NCBI RefSeq assembly: GCF_016919245.1
Contig: NZ_JAFEJA010000002.1
Location: forward strand, 1,304,501-1,368,500
DNA: 64,000 bases
Reading direction: 5' to 3'
Source: Streptomyces zhihengii
GTDB lineage: Bacteria; Actinomycetota; Actinomycetes; Streptomycetales; Streptomycetaceae
Shown here piece by piece: positions 1 through 18,400 of this stretch (its first letter is position 1; every line of letters begins with the position of its first letter). The notes beneath the pieces were generated by a model that searched no databases, had not been told where the DNA came from, and worked only from the letters and a program-made list of their open reading frames with translations. A program made the translations under genes and the position numbers.

Positions 1-3000
1 CGGGGGAGGTGTCGCTGCTGACGGAGGCCCGGGAGTGGCCGGGCACGGGCCGTCCGCGCCGTGCGGGCGTCTCGTCGTTCGGCGTCAGCGGCACCAACGC
101 CCATGTGATCCTGGAATCCGCCGAACCGGTCGACGCGCCCGCCCCGTCCCTCCCCACCGCCGGCGGGGGAGTCACCCCGTGGGTGCTCTCGGCCGCCTCC
201 GACGACGCCCTGCGCGCCACCGCCGACAGGCTGCGCGCCCACCTCCTCGCCGCGCCCGACGCCGACCGCGATCCGCTGTCCGTCGCCGGTGCGCTGGTGC
301 GGTCGCGGGCGCGGCTGGAGCGGCGCGCGGTGGTGGTGGGACGCGACCGCGAGGAACTGCTGGCCGGACTGCGCGCGGTGGCCGCGGGTGAGCCGGGTGT
401 GGTGTCGGGTGCGGCGGGTGCGGGTTCGCGTCCGGTGTTCGTGTTCCCGGGGCAGGGGGCGCAGTGGTCGCGGATGGGGCTGGAACTGGCGGACGTCTTC
501 CCGGTGTTCGCCGCGTCGCTCGATGCGTGTGGGGAGGCGTTGGGGCCGTTCACGGACTGGGATCTGCGCACGGAACTCGCGGGTGATCTCGCCCGCGTCG
601 ATGTGGTGCAGCCGGCGTCGTGGGCGGTGATGGTGTCGCTGGCGCGGTTGTGGGAGTCGTTCGGTGTGACTCCAGCCGCGGTGGTGGGTCACTCGCAGGG
701 CGAGATCGCCGCCGCCGTGATCGCGGGTGCGTTGTCGTTGGAGGACGGTGCGCGGATCGTCGCGGAGCGCAGCCGGGTGATCGGTGAACGGCTTGCGGGG
801 CGGGGTGGGATGGCGTCCGTCGCTCTGCCTGCGGACGCTGTGCGGGAGCGGGTCGAGGGCTACGGGGACCGGCTCGCGGTCGCGGCGGTCAACGGGCCGT
901 CGTCGACGGTGGTTTCGGGTGAGCCGGCCGCGCTCGACGAGCTGCTGGGCGTGCTGGAGTCGGAGGGTGTGCGGGTCCGGCGGATCGCGGTGGACTACGC
1001 GTCCCACTCCTCGCACGTGGAGTCCATCCGCGACGAGCTGCTGGAGGTGCTGGCCCCGGTCGCGCCCCGTACCGCCACCGTGCCGTTCTACTCGACGGTG
1101 ACCGGCGGTCCGATCGACACGGACACGCTGGATGCCGCGTACTGGGTGCGGAATCTGCGCGGGACGGTCGAGTTCGAGGCCACGGTCCGTGCGCTGATCG
1201 GCGACGGGCTGACCGCTTTCATCGAGTGCAGCGCGCACCCGGTGCTCGCCGTGGGTGTGGAGGAGTCGGGCGCGTCGACCGTCGTCGGTTCGCTGCGGCG
1301 CGACGACGGCGACGCGCAGCGGTTCGTCACCTCCCTCGCGCAGGCTTTCGTCACGGGGCTCCCCGTCGACTTCACCCCGTTGACGGGTGACGGCGGAAGG
1401 GTGGACCTGCCCACGTACCCGTTCCAGCGCAGCCGGTTCTGGCTGGAAGAGGGCGAGCTTCCCGCCACCGCTGTGCCGCGGGACGAGGTGGAGGAGCGGT
1501 TCTGGGAGGCCGTCGAGCGCGAGGACCTGGAGTCGCTGGCGCGCTCGCTCGATCTGGACGGCGAGAACCTGCGTCCTCTGCTGCCGGCGCTGGCGTCGTG
1601 GCGGCGGGCGAGCCGCCAGGAGTCCGTGATCGACTCCTGGCGCTACAAGACCGCCTGGCGGCCCGTCCCCGGCACCTCCGTCCCCGTCCTGTCCGGCACC
1701 TGGCTCGTCGTGGTCCCCGCGGCGATCGCCGAGGACGACACGACCACCTCCCTCGTCCGTGCGCTGACCGGCCGCGGTGCCGACGTCGTGACCCTGGCCG
1801 TCACGGCGGACGACGCCGACCGGACCGCGCTCGCCGCCCGCGTCCAGGAGGCGCTGGCCGGGCGCCCGAAGGCGGGCGGTGTGCTGTCGCTGTGGGCGCT
1901 CGACGAGACGCCGACGGACGCCCAGCCGCTGGTGTCGGCCGGGCTCGCGGGCACCGTCGCCCTGGTGCAGGCGCTGCGCGACCTCGACGCGCCCGCGCCG
2001 CTCTGGTGCCTCACCGGCGGCGCCGTCGCCACCGGACCCTCGGATGCGACGATGACGATCAGCGCCGTGCAGGCGCAGGTGTGGGGCGTCGGCAGGGTGG
2101 CGGCGCTGGAGCAGGCCGGTGTCTGGGGCGGTCTGGTCGACCTCCCCGCCGACGCCGACGAGCGCGCGCTGCGCAGGCTCTGCGGCATCCTCGCCGAGCC
2201 CGGCGGCGAGGACCAGCTCGCCGTCCGCGCCGCCGGTGTCCTCGCCCGGCGCATGGTGCGCGCGCCGCTCGGCAGCGCTGCCGCGCCCCGCCGCTGGCAG
2301 CCCGACGGCACCGTCCTCATCACGGGCGGACTCGGCGCCCTCGGCGCACATGTGGCCCGCTGGCTTGCCCGCGAGGGTGCCGAGCACCTCGTCCTCACCA
2401 GCCGGCGCGGCGGCGACGCCCCCGGCGCCGAGGACCTGGCGCGGGAACTGACCGCGCTCGGCGCCCGGGTCACCGTCGCCGCCTGCGACATCGCCGACCG
2501 CGCCGCCGTCGAGGCCCTCGTCACCGGGCTCGCGGAGCAGGGCGATCCCGTCCGTGCCGTGATGCACGCCGCCGTCCAGGCGGAACTCGCCCCGCTCACC
2601 GACGCCTCCCCCGGCCACTTCGCCGCACTCCTGGGCGCCAAGGTCGCCGGTGCCGAGCACCTGGACGCCCTGCTGGGCGCGGACGTGGACGCCTTCGTGC
2701 TCTTCTCGTCGATCGCCGGCTTCTGGGGCAGCGGCGATCACGCCGCCTACGCAGCGGCCAACGCCCACCTGGACGCGCTCGCGGAACGCCGCCGCGCACG
2801 CGGCCTCGCCGCCACCTCGATCGCCTGGGGCATCTGGGACGCGTACAACGACTGGGACTCCATGAGCGCGGCCGAGCGCCGCACGATCACCGACCGCGCC
2901 GTGCAGCAGGGCCTTCCGCTGCTCGACCCGGAGGCGGCGTGCGCCGGCCTTCGGCAGACGCTCGACCACGACGAGACGTTCGTCGCGATAGCCGACATCG

Positions 3001-6000
3001 CCTGGGGGCCCTTCGCCACCCTGTTCACCTCGGCCCGGCCCAGCGCCCTGATCCGGGAGATCCCGGAGGCGGCCGCGGCCGCCGACGCCGCCGCACCGGG
3101 CGACGCCGCCGGGCACGACGCGGCCGCCCTGCTCCGCAGGCTCGGAGCGCTGCCCCGCGAGGACCGGGAACGCGAACTGGCCGACCTGGTGCGTGCGCAG
3201 GCCGCCGCCGTCCTCGGGCACGCCACGGCGGACCAGGTGGGTCTGGACCGTGCCTTCCGTGAGCTGGGGTTCGACTCCCTGACCGCCGTCGACCTCCGCA
3301 ACCGGCTGAACGCCGCCACCGGCGAGCGGCTGCCCGCGACCGTGGTCTTCGACCATCCGACCCCCGCCGAGCTGGCGGCCCACCTCCACGACAGGTGCTT
3401 CCCGGACGCGGCCGACCGGCCCGCGGCGGCCGCCCCCGTCGTCACCGCGACCACGGCGCTGCACGACGAGCCCGTCGCCATCGTCGGCATGGCGTGCCGG
3501 CTGCCCGGCGGCGTCGCCTCGCCCGACGAGCTGTGGCGGCTCGTCCGCGACGGCGGCGACGCGATCACCGGCTTCCCGGAGAACCGCGGCTGGGACCTGG
3601 ACGGCCTCTACGACCCCGACCCCGCCACCCCCGGGAAGACCTACGCCCGCCACGGCGGCTTCCTGCACGACGCGGCCGAGTTCGACGCCGGCTTCTTCGG
3701 CATCGCCCCCCGTGAGGCGCTGGCGATGGACCCGCAGCAGCGCCTGCTGCTGGAGACGTCCTGGGAGGCGATCGAGCGGGCCGGCATCGACCCGGCCACC
3801 CTCAAGGGCAGCCGCACCGGCACCTTCATCGGCGCCAACCCGTCGGACTACCGGGCGGCCATGGGCCAGGCGCCCGAGGGTTACGAGGGCCACCTCGTCA
3901 CCGGTGGGCACAACAGTGTCGTGTCCGGCCGGATCGCCTACACCTTCGGTCTCGAAGGGCCGGCCGTCACCGTCGACACCGCCTGCTCGTCGTCGCTGAC
4001 CGCGCTGCACCTCGCCGCGCAGGCGGTGAAGCAGGGCGAGTGCGAGATGGCGCTCGCCGGAGGTGTGGCCATCATGTCCACGCCCGAGGGCTTCATCGGC
4101 TTCAGCCGTCAGCGAGGTCTGTCCCACGACGGCCGCTGCCGCACCTTCTCCAGCGACGCCGAGGGCATCGGTCTCTCCGAGGGCGTCGGTGTGATCCTCC
4201 TGGAACGCCTGTCGGAAGCCCGGCGCCACGGCCACCCGGTGCTCGCCGTCATCCGCGGCTCCGCCACCAACCAGGACGGTGCCAGCAACGGACTGAGCGC
4301 ACCGAACGGCCCCTCGCAGCAGCGCGTCATCCGCCAGGCCCTCGCCAACGCCGGGCTGACGACCGGGGAGGTCGACGCCGTCGAGGCGCACGGCACCGGC
4401 ACCACGCTGGGCGACCCGATCGAGGCGCAGGCGCTGCTGGCCACCTACGGCCAGGACCGCGACGGCGGACACCCGCTCTACCTCGGCTCGCTGAAGTCCA
4501 ACATCGGGCACCCGCAGGCCGCGGCCGGTATCGCCGGTGTCGTCAAGACCGTGCTGGCGCTCCAGCACGGTGTCCTGCCGCGGACGTTGCATGTGGAGGA
4601 GCCGTCGCCGGAGGTGGACTGGGCGTCGGGTGCGGTGGAGCTGCTGACCGAGGAGCGCGTTTGGCCGCAGACCGGCCGGGCGCGCCGGGCGGCGGTGTCG
4701 GGGTTCGGCATCAGCGGCACCAACGCGCATGTGGTGCTGGAGCAGGCCCCGCAGGAGGAGCCCGCGGCCGAGGCACTGCCCGAGCCGGAGGTTCAGGAGC
4801 CGGGCGCGGTCGTGCCGTGGGTGCTCTCGGCCGCTTCCGAGGCCGCGTTGACGGAACAGGTCGAGCGGTTGGCCGCGTATGTGGAGGCTCGTCCGGAGCT
4901 GGGCGCGGTGGATGTGGCCGTGTCGTTGCTGGGGCGTGCGCGTCTGGGTCATCGTGCGGTGTTCGCGGGTCGTGATCGGGGTGCGCTGTTGGGTGCTCTG
5001 TCCGTGGCTGTGGACGCGGACGCGGGTGCGGGTGCGGGTGTGGGTGTGCGGGACGGCCGGGTGGGTTTCCTGTTCGCCGGTCAGGGTTCGCAGCGTGCCG
5101 GTATGGGTGGTGAGTTGGCGGCTGCTTTCCCGGTGTTCGGTGCGGTGTGGGACGAGGTGTGGGCGGCGGTCGGTCTGTCGCCTGATGAGGGGGATGTGTC
5201 GCGGACGGGGTGGGCGCAGCCTGCGTTGTTCGCGTTCGAGGTGGCGTTGTTCCGGTTGGTGGAGTCGTGGGGTGTGCGGCCGGATGTGGTGGTCGGGCAT
5301 TCGGTGGGTGAGATTGCGGCTGCGCATGTGTCGGGGGTGTTGTCGCTGGCTGATGCGGTGCGTCTGGTGGTGGCGCGTGGCCGGTTGATGCAGGAGTTGC
5401 CTGTGGGTGGGGCGATGGTGGCGGTCGCGGTGGCGGAGTCGGAGGTGTTGGAGGTACTGGCCGGCCGCCGGGATGTGTCGGTGGCGGCGGTGAACGGTCC
5501 GTCGTCGGTGGTGATCTCCGGTGCCGAAGGCGTTGTCGAGGAGGTTGCGGCGTTGTTCGTGGAGCGGGGTGTGCGGACCCGGCGTCTTCGGGTGTCGCAT
5601 GCGTTCCACTCGCCGTTGATGGAGCCGATGCTGGACGAGTTCCGGCAGGTGCTGGACTCGCTCACGTTCCGTGCGCCGTCGGTCGAGTGGGTGTCGACCG
5701 TTGCGGGTGGCGGTGATGTGGCGAGTGCCGAGTACTGGGTGCGTCATGCCCGGGTGGAGGTGCGGTTCGCGGATGCGGTGGCGGATCTGGAAGGGCGTGG
5801 GCTGACGGCGTTGGTGGAGATCGGTCCGGACGCGACGCTGACGGGTATGGCGGGTCAGGCGCTGGCTGATCCGGAGGCGCTGGCGTTGGTGGCGTTGTGC
5901 CGTAAGGACCGGGACGAGGCCGTGTCGGTGGTCGAGGGCCTCGGCCGCGCCTGGACGTCCGGCGTGCCGGTCGACTGGGCGCCGTTGTGCTCCGGTGGCC

Positions 6001-8909
6001 GGCGGGTCGACCTGCCGACGTATGCGTTCCAGCGCACCCACTACTGGCTGCCCAAGTCCACCGCCTCGGGTGACGCGGAAGGTCTCGGTCTCTCCGGCAC
6101 CGGTCACCCCCTCCTCGGCGCTGCGGTGTCGTTGGCCGAGGGCGGGAGCGTGGTGCTGACGGGTCGGGTCGCACGGGGCGCTCAGCCGTGGGTGACGGAC
6201 CACCAGGTCGCCGGTGCCGTTCTGCTGCCCGGGACGGCGTTCGTGGAACTGGCGGTGCGGGCGGGGGACGAGGTCGGCTGCGGACGGGTCGACGAGCTGA
6301 CCCTCCAGGCGCCGCTGATCCTGCCCGAGCGCGGTGGGGTGCGGCTCCAGGTCGTGGTCGAGGCTCCGGACGCCATGGGCGGCCGGCCCGTCGCCGTGCA
6401 CTCGCGGCCCGACGCGGGCGACACCTGGACCCTGCACGCCACCGGACGGCTCACCGCCGCCGCTGGCGATGCCCCGGACCAGGACCTCGCGGCCTGGCCG
6501 CCCGCCGACGCCGAACCCGTCGACCTCACCGACTTCTACGAGGACCTGGCCGAACGCGGCTACCACTACGGACATGCCTTCCGCGGGCTCGCCTCGGCAT
6601 GGCGCCACGGCACGGACCTCCTCGCCGAGGTCGCCCTGCCCGAGGACGGCGACGCCGCCTCCTACGGCATCCACCCCGCACTCCTCGACGCCGCGCTGCA
6701 CCCGGTGCTCCTCGACGCGGGGGCTCCCGGGGAGGAGAACGTCCGGCTGCCCTTCTCCTTCGACGGGGTCGAGCTGCACGCCTCCGGTGCCGCCGCGGCG
6801 CGGGTGCGCATCGCCAGGACCGGGACCGACTCCGTCGCGCTCACCCTGCTCGACGCGTCGGGACACACCGTGGCCCGTGTGGACGGCCTCGTCTCCCGGC
6901 TCGTGAAGGGCGGCGCGCTCGGTGCGGCGGCGGGCGGCGAGTCGCTGTTCCACCTGGACTGGAAGCCGGCCTCCGAGATCACTTCGGCCGCCCCGGCACG
7001 GGGCGACGGCCGGTGGGCCGTGCTCCAGAGCACCGGCGCGGACGTACTGCCGGCGCTCAAGAGCGGTGCCGCGACCGTCGAGGCGTACCCGGACCTCGAT
7101 GCCCTGATCGCGGGCGTGGACGCCGGCGCCCCTGTGCCCGACACCGTGGTGCTGGCGACGCCGGCCACGGCCGGCGCCGTCGGTGACGACCTCGCCGGCA
7201 CCGTGCACCGCCGCACCGCGGACGCGCTCGCCACGGCACAGCGGTGGCTCGCCGACGAGCGCTTCGCCAGGGCCCGGCTGGTCTGCGTCACCCGCGGCGC
7301 CGTGCCGCTCGCGGGCGATGCCGCCACCGGTCTCCCCGGCGCCGCCCTCTGGGGGCTGATGCGCTCCGCGCAGGCCGAGCACCCCGGCAGGTTCGCCGTC
7401 GTCGACGTCGACGACTCGGCCGCCTCCTGGGACGCCCTCGCCGGAGCCGTCGCCTCGGGACACGAACAACTCGCCGTCCGCGCGGGCACATCGCTGGCAC
7501 CGGCGCTCGCCCCGGCCGGAGCCGCTCCCGAGACCACCCCGGATGTGCGCCTGGACACCGGCACCGTCCTCGTCACCGGAGGCACCGGCACCCTCGGCGG
7601 ACTCGTCGCCCGCCACCTGGTCACCCGGCACGGTGTACGCCGTCTGCTGCTGACCAGCCGCCGCGGCCAGCACGCGGAGGGCGCGGCGGACCTCGTCGCC
7701 GACCTCACGGCCGCCGGGGCGAGTGAGGTCACCGTCGCCGCCTGCGACGCCGCCGACCCGTCCGCACTCGCCGGACTGCTCGCCGGATTCGGCGACGACA
7801 ACCCGCTCAGCGGCGTGGTGCACGCCGCGGGCGTCACGGACGACGGCATCGTCGGCACCCTCACCGCCGAACAGCTCGAAAGGGTCCTGCGGCCCAAGGT
7901 CGACGCCGCCGTCCACCTCCACCGTCTGACCCAGCACATGGAGCTGTCGGCCTTCGTCCTGTTCTCCTCGTTCAGCGGTGTGCTGGGCAGCGCCGGACAG
8001 GCCAACTACGCCGCCGCCAACGCGTTCCTCGACGCTCTCGCCCAGCACCGCAGGGCCCTCGGTCTCCCCGGCGTGTCGCTTGCCTGGGGATTGTGGGAGC
8101 AGGCCAGCGGTATCACCGGACGACTGGACCGCGGCGACCTGGCACGCGGCACCCGGGCGGGCGTCCGCGCCCTCACCACCGGGCAGGCGCTCGCCCTGTT
8201 CGACCGCGCACTCACCGCGGACCGGGCGCTGCTCGTCCCGGTCGCACTCGACCAGCGGGCGCTCACCGCCCGCGCCGCCACCGAACCCGTGCCGCCGCTC
8301 TTCCGCGACCTGGTGCGGGTGCCCGTCCGGCGCGCCGCGGCGGTCGGCGGCCCTGCGGCGGGCGACGGCCCCACGCTCGCCCGGCGCCTCGCCGCCGTCC
8401 CGGCCGAGAAGCGGGAGGCGCTGCTGCTCGACACCGTCCGCGGCCACGCCGCGACGGTGCTCGGACACGGCAGCCCCGGCACCGTCGGTGCGGAGACCGG
8501 CTTCCTCGACCAGGGCTTCGACTCCCTCATGGCCGTCGAACTGCGCAACCGGCTCGCCCTCGAATCCGGGATCCGGCTGCCCGCGACCGTCATCTTCGAC
8601 TGCCCGACACCGACCGCGCTCGCCCGCTACCTCGGCGAGGAACTCGCCGTCGCCGACGGCACGGACACCCGCGCGGCCGAGGAGGAGCGCGTCCGCCGGG
8701 CCTTCTCCGCCATCCCGCTCAACCGGCTCCGGGAGGCCGGCGTCCTCGACACACTGGTCCGCCTCGCCGGACTGGACACCGCGGACGCCCTCACCGGGGC
8801 TCCCTCGCCCGACGGTGACCCCGACGGCACGACGGACGACGACGCGAGCGCCGGCATCGACGGCATGGACCTCGACGACCTCCTCCGCCTCGCCGGAGAC
8901 GACCAGTGA
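1..8909 (+). CDS. Modular type I PKS, PKS-A (5' truncated): [KS end]-AT-KR-ACP, KS-AT-DH-KR-ACP
   Basis: Cytosolic polyketide chain-extension enzyme; the window opens inside its first visible KS (tail with GTNAHVILE), reading frame from base 3. About 2,968 residues are visible. Module 1: AT about residues 145-480 with GHSQGE and YASH, so methylmalonyl-CoA; KR about 570-960 with TGGLGALG, Trp in GFWGS and His three residues before the catalytic Tyr, and no LDD, so A-type, probably A2; ACP with GFDSLTAV near 1,090. Module 2: KS about 1,155-1,580 ([20 protein letters not shown]); AT about 1,690-2,015 with GHSVGE and HAFH, so malonyl-CoA; DH about 2,040-2,330 with [10 protein letters not shown] and DAALH; KR about 2,350-2,770 with TDD and no Pro144 equivalent, B1-like; [11 protein letters not shown] near 2,835. 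No ER lies between DH and KR, so module 2 should leave an alkene. The C-terminal docking tail ends in [10 protein letters not shown], matching the head type of the next gene. The extent of the gene to the left is unknown. Confidence 0.96.
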   Translation, partial: GEVSLLTEAREWPGTGRPRRAGVSSFGVSGTNAHVILESAEPVDAPAPSLPTAGGGVTPWVLSAASDDALRATADRLRAHLLAAPDADRDPLSVAGALVRSRARLERRAVVVGRDREELLAGLRAVAAGEPGVVSGAAGAGSRPVFVFPGQGAQWSRMGLELADVFPVFAASLDACGEALGPFTDWDLRTELAGDLARVDVVQPASWAVMVSLARLWESFGVTPAAVVGHSQGEIAAAVIAGALSLEDGARIVAERSRVIGERLAGRGGMASVALPADAVRERVEGYGDRLAVAAVNGPSSTVVSGEPAALDELLGVLESEGVRVRRIAVDYASHSSHVESIRDELLEVLAPVAPRTATVPFYSTVTGGPIDTDTLDAAYWVRNLRGTVEFEATVRALIGDGLTAFIECSAHPVLAVGVEESGASTVVGSLRRDDGDAQRFVTSLAQAFVTGLPVDFTPLTGDGGRVDLPTYPFQRSRFWLEEGELPATAVPRDEVEERFWEAVEREDLESLARSLDLDGENLRPLLPALASWRRASRQESVIDSWRYKTAWRPVPGTSVPVLSGTWLVVVPAAIAEDDTTTSLVRALTGRGADVVTLAVTADDADRTALAARVQEALAGRPKAGGVLSLWALDETPTDAQPLVSAGLAGTVALVQALRDLDAPAPLWCLTGGAVATGPSDATMTISAVQAQVWGVGRVAALEQAGVWGGLVDLPADADERALRRLCGILAEPGGEDQLAVRAAGVLARRMVRAPLGSAAAPRRWQPDGTVLITGGLGALGAHVARWLAREGAEHLVLTSRRGGDAPGAEDLARELTALGARVTVAACDIADRAAVEALVTGLAEQGDPVRAVMHAAVQAELAPLTDASPGHFAALLGAKVAGAEHLDALLGADVDAFVLFSSIAGFWGSGDHAAYAAANAHLDALAERRRARGLAATSIAWGIWDAYNDWDSMSAAERRTITDRAVQQGLPLLDPEAACAGLRQTLDHDETFVAIADIAWGPFATLFTSARPSALIREIPEAAAAADAAAPGDAAGHDAAALLRRLGALPREDRERELADLVRAQAAAVLGHATADQVGLDRAFRELGFDSLTAVDLRNRLNAATGERLPATVVFDHPTPAELAAHLHDRCFPDAADRPAAAAPVVTATTALHDEPVAIVGMACRLPGGVASPDELWRLVRDGGDAITGFPENRGWDLDGLYDPDPATPGKTYARHGGFLHDAAEFDAGFFGIAPREALAMDPQQRLLLETSWEAIERAGIDPATLKGSRTGTFIGANPSDYRAAMGQAPEGYEGHLVTGGHNSVVSGRIAYTFGLEGPAVTVDTACSSSLTALHLAAQAVKQGECEMALAGGVAIMSTPEGFIGFSRQRGLSHDGRCRTFSSDAEGIGLSEGVGVILLERLSEARRHGHPVLAVIRGSATNQDGASNGLSAPNGPSQQRVIRQALANAGLTTGEVDAVEAHGTGTTLGDPIEAQALLATYGQDRDGGHPLYLGSLKSNIGHPQAAAGIAGVVKTVLALQHGVLPRTLHVEEPSPEVDWASGAVELLTEERVWPQTGRARRAAVSGFGISGTNAHVVLEQAPQEEPAAEALPEPEVQEPGAVVPWVLSAASEAALTEQVERLAAYVEARPELGAVDVAVSLLGRARLGHRAVFAGRDRGALLGALSVAVDADAGAGAGVGVRDGRVGFLFAGQGSQRAGMGGELAAAFPVFGAVWDEVWAAVGLSPDEGDVSRTGWAQPALFAFEVALFRLVESWGVRPDVVVGHSVGEIAAAHVSGVLSLADAVRLVVARGRLMQELPVGGAMVAVAVAESEVLEVLAGRRDVSVAAVNGPSSVVISGAEGVVEEVAALFVERGVRTRRLRVSHAFHSPLMEPMLDEFRQVLDSLTFRAPSVEWVSTVAGGGDVASAEYWVRHARVEVRFADAVADLEGRGLTALVEIGPDATLTGMAGQALADPEALALVALCRKDRDEAVSVVEGLGRAWTSGVPVDWAPLCSGGRRVDLPTYAFQRTHYWLPKSTASGDAEGLGLSGTGHPLLGAAVSLAEGGSVVLTGRVARGAQPWVTDHQVAGAVLLPGTAFVELAVRAGDEVGCGRVDELTLQAPLILPERGGVRLQVVVEAPDAMGGRPVAVHSRPDAGDTWTLHATGRLTAAAGDAPDQDLAAWPPADAEPVDLTDFYEDLAERGYHYGHAFRGLASAWRHGTDLLAEVALPEDGDAASYGIHPALLDAALHPVLLDAGAPGEENVRLPFSFDGVELHASGAAAARVRIARTGTDSVALTLLDASGHTVARVDGLVSRLVKGGALGAAAGGESLFHLDWKPASEITSAAPARGDGRWAVLQSTGADVLPALKSGAATVEAYPDLDALIAGVDAGAPVPDTVVLATPATAGAVGDDLAGTVHRRTADALATAQRWLADERFARARLVCVTRGAVPLAGDAATGLPGAALWGLMRSAQAEHPGRFAVVDVDDSAASWDALAGAVASGHEQLAVRAGTSLAPALAPAGAAPETTPDVRLDTGTVLVTGGTGTLGGLVARHLVTRHGVRRLLLTSRRGQHAEGAADLVADLTAAGASEVTVAACDAADPSALAGLLAGFGDDNPLSGVVHAAGVTDDGIVGTLTAEQLERVLRPKVDAAVHLHRLTQHMELSAFVLFSSFSGVLGSAGQANYAAANAFLDALAQHRRALGLPGVSLAWGLWEQASGITGRLDRGDLARGTRAGVRALTTGQALALFDRALTADRALLVPVALDQRALTARAATEPVPPLFRDLVRVPVRRAAAVGGPAAGDGPTLARRLAAVPAEKREALLLDTVRGHAATVLGHGSPGTVGAETGFLDQGFDSLMAVELRNRLALESGIRLPATVIFDCPTPTALARYLGEELAVADGTDTRAAEEERVRRAFSAIPLNRLREAGVLDTLVRLAGLDTADALTGAPSPDGDPDGTTDDDASAGIDGMDLDDLLRLAGDDQ
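5010..5055 (+). repeat. Hexanucleotide microsatellite before malonyl AT of PKS-A
   Basis: GCGGGT, GCGGAC and GTGGGT units encode [12 protein letters not shown] just upstream of the malonyl AT. Related tracts of other lengths occur at 10619-10688 (PKS-B) and 36568-36618 (PKS-E), inside otherwise near-identical DNA. Confidence 0.85.
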
Positions 8910-8941
8910 CCCCCGACCGCGCCGAAGCCAAGGAACGAGCC

Positions 8942-15376
<6,435 letters not shown>

Positions 15377-15404
15377 CGCGGCCCAGGACAGGTGAGTAGC
15401 GATC

Positions 15405-18400
15405 ATGACCACCAACGAAGACAAGCTTCGTGACTACCTCAAGCGGGCCACGACCGACCTGCGCCAGGCCCGGCGGCGCATCTCCGAACTGGAGGAGCGC
15501 GACCACGAACCCGTCGCCATCATCGGCATGGCCTGCCGCTACCCCGGGGACGTGAGGTCCCCCGAGGACCTGTGGCGCCTGGTCGACGAGGGCCGCGACG
15601 CCGTGTCCGGCTTCCCCACCGACCGCGGCTGGGACCTCGACGCCCTCTACGACCCGGAGCTGCGCACCCCCGGGACCAGCTACGTCCGCGAGGGCGGCTT
15701 CCTCCACGACGCCGCCGAATTCGACGGGGAACTGTTCGGGATCTCCCCGCGCGAGGCCCTCGCCATGGATCCCCAGCAGCGGATCCTGCTGGAGACCACC
15801 TGGGAGGCCGTCGAACGCGCGGCGATCGCCCCGGCACACCTCAAGGGCTCCGACACCGGGGTCTTCATCGGCGCCGGACACCCCGGATACGGGGTCACCT
15901 TCGGCCAGAGCGACCTCCCCGAGGGCGTCGAGGGCTACTCGATGACCGGCAAGGCCGCCAGCGTCGTCACCGGCCGGATCAGTTACACCCTCGGCCTCGA
16001 AGGGCCGGCCGTCACCGTCGACACCGCCTGCTCGTCGTCGCTCGTCGCCCTCCACCTCGCCGTCACCGCACTGCGCAAGGGCGAGTGCTCCCTCGCCGTC
16101 GCGGGCGGCGTCACCGTCATGCCCACCCCCGAACTCTTCGCCGAGTTCAGCCGCCAGCGCGGCCTGTCGCAGGACGGCCGTTGCAAGGCGTTCGCCGCCT
16201 CGGCCGACGGCACCGGCTGGGCCGAGGGCGTCGGTGTGCTCCTCGTGGAGCGGCTGTCGGACGCCCGCCGCAACGGCCATCGCGTGCTGGCGGTGGTGCG
16301 CGGCTCGGCCGTGAACCAGGACGGCGCCTCCAACGGGCTCACCGCCCCCAACGGCCCCTCGCAGCAGCGCGTCATCCGCCAGGCCCTCGCCAACGCCGGT
16401 CTCGCCTCCCACCAGGTCGACGCCGTCGAGGCCCACGGCACCGGCACCACCCTCGGCGACCCCATCGAGGCGCAGGCCCTCCTCGCCACCTACGGCCAGG
16501 GACGCGACCCCGAACAGCCGCTGTGGCTCGGCTCGCTGAAGTCCAACATCGGCCACTCCCAGGCCGCGGCCGGGGTCGGCGGTGTGATCAAGATGGTCAT
16601 GGCGCTGCGCCACGGCACCCTCCCCAGGACCCTGCACGCCGACGAGCCGACGCCTCGCGTCGACTGGGACGCGGGCGCCGTGTCCCTGCTCACCGACGCC
16701 CGCCCGTGGCCTGCGGGTGAGGAGCCCCGCCGCGCGGGCATCTCCTCGTTCGGTGTCAGCGGCACCAACGCCCATGTCGTGATCGAGGACGCCCCCGCCG
16801 AGACGCCGGCCGAGGCCCCCGGCACCCCGGACCACCCCGTCGCGGCCCACGACGCCCCGACACCGGCCACCGTCCCCTGGACGATCTCGGCCGCGGGGCC
16901 CAAGGCCCTCCGCGCCCAGGCCGCCCGGCTCCTCGACCACCTGACCGGCCACCCCACCGACCGCGAGCCGGTGCCCGCGGACGTCGCCCGCGCGCTCACC
17001 ACCACGCGCGCCGCGCTCGGCCACCGCGCCGTGGTCGTCGGCACCCGGCCCGACGACCTCCTCCGCGGCCTGCGGTCCCTCGCCGACGGCACCCCCGACG
17101 CCGACGTCGCCCACGGCACGGCGGCCGACGGGACACCGAGCCCGGTGTTCGTGTTCCCGGGGCAGGGTGCGCAGTGGTCGCGGATGGGGCTGGAACTGGC
17201 GGACGCCTTCCCGGTGTTCGCCGCCTCGCTCGACGCGTGTGGGCAGGCGCTGGGGCCGTTCACGGACTGGGATCTGCGCACCGAACTCGCGGGTGATCTC
17301 GCCCGCGTCGATGTGGTGCAGCCCGCCTCGTGGGCGGTGATGGTGTCGCTGGCGCGGTTGTGGGAGTCCTTCGGTGTGACTCCGGCCGCGGTGGTGGGCC
17401 ATTCGCAGGGCGAGATCGCCGCCGCGGTGGTGGCGGGCGGGCTCTCCCTGGAGGACGGCGCGCGGATCGTCGCCGAGCGCAGCCGGGTGATCGGTGAACG
17501 GCTCGCGGGCCGGGGTGGGATGGCGTCCGTCGCCCTGCCCGCCGACACCGTGCGCGAGAAGCTCGACGGCTACGGGGACCGGCTCGCGGTCGCGGCGGTC
17601 AACGGGCCGTCGTCGACGGTGGTTTCGGGTGAGCCGGCCGCGCTCGACGAGCTGCTGAGCATGCTGGAGAGCGACGGTGTGCGGGTCCGCCGGATCGCGG
17701 TGGACTACGCCTCCCACTCCTCGCACGTGGAGTCCATCCGCGACGAGCTGCTGGAGGTCCTCGCCCCCGTCGCGCCCCGCACCGCCACCGTCCCGTTCTA
17801 CTCGACGGTGACCGGCGGTCCGATCGACACCGACACGCTCGACGCCGCCTACTGGGTGCGGAACCTGCGCGGGACGGTCGAGTTCGAGGCGACGGTCCGT
17901 GCACTGATCGCCGACGGGCTCACCGCTTTCGTCGAGTGCAGCGCGCACCCGGTGCTCGCCGTGGGTGTGGAGGAGTCGGGCGCGTCGACCGTCGTCGGTT
18001 CGCTGAGGCGCGACGACGGCGGCGCCCAGCGGTTCGTCACCTCCCTCGCGCAGGCCTTCGTCACCGGGCTCCCCGTCGACTGGTCCACGCTGCTCGGCGA
18101 CGGCCCCGTGGTCGACCTGCCCACGTATGCCTTCCAGCGCCGCTCGTACTGGCTGGCCAGGGCGTCCGTCGGCACGGCCGCCCCGCGCGATCCCGCGGAG
18201 GAGACCTTCTGGGACGCCGTCGAGCGCGAGGACCTGGGTGCGCTGGCCGCCTCGCTGGACCTCGACGACGACAACCTGCGTCCCCTGCTGCCCGCCCTGG
18301 CCGGCTGGCGGCGCCGCAGCCGCGAGCAGACCGTCACCGACTCCTGGCGGTACAGCATCGCCTGGCGCACGCTGCCCGACCCGGCGGCGGCACGGCTCGA

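Noticed and set aside
8906..8941. GTG start of PKS-B overlapping the PKS-A stop
   Set aside because: ATG 8942 has a better placed ribosome site and begins the docking helix; the GTG remains possible but less likely.
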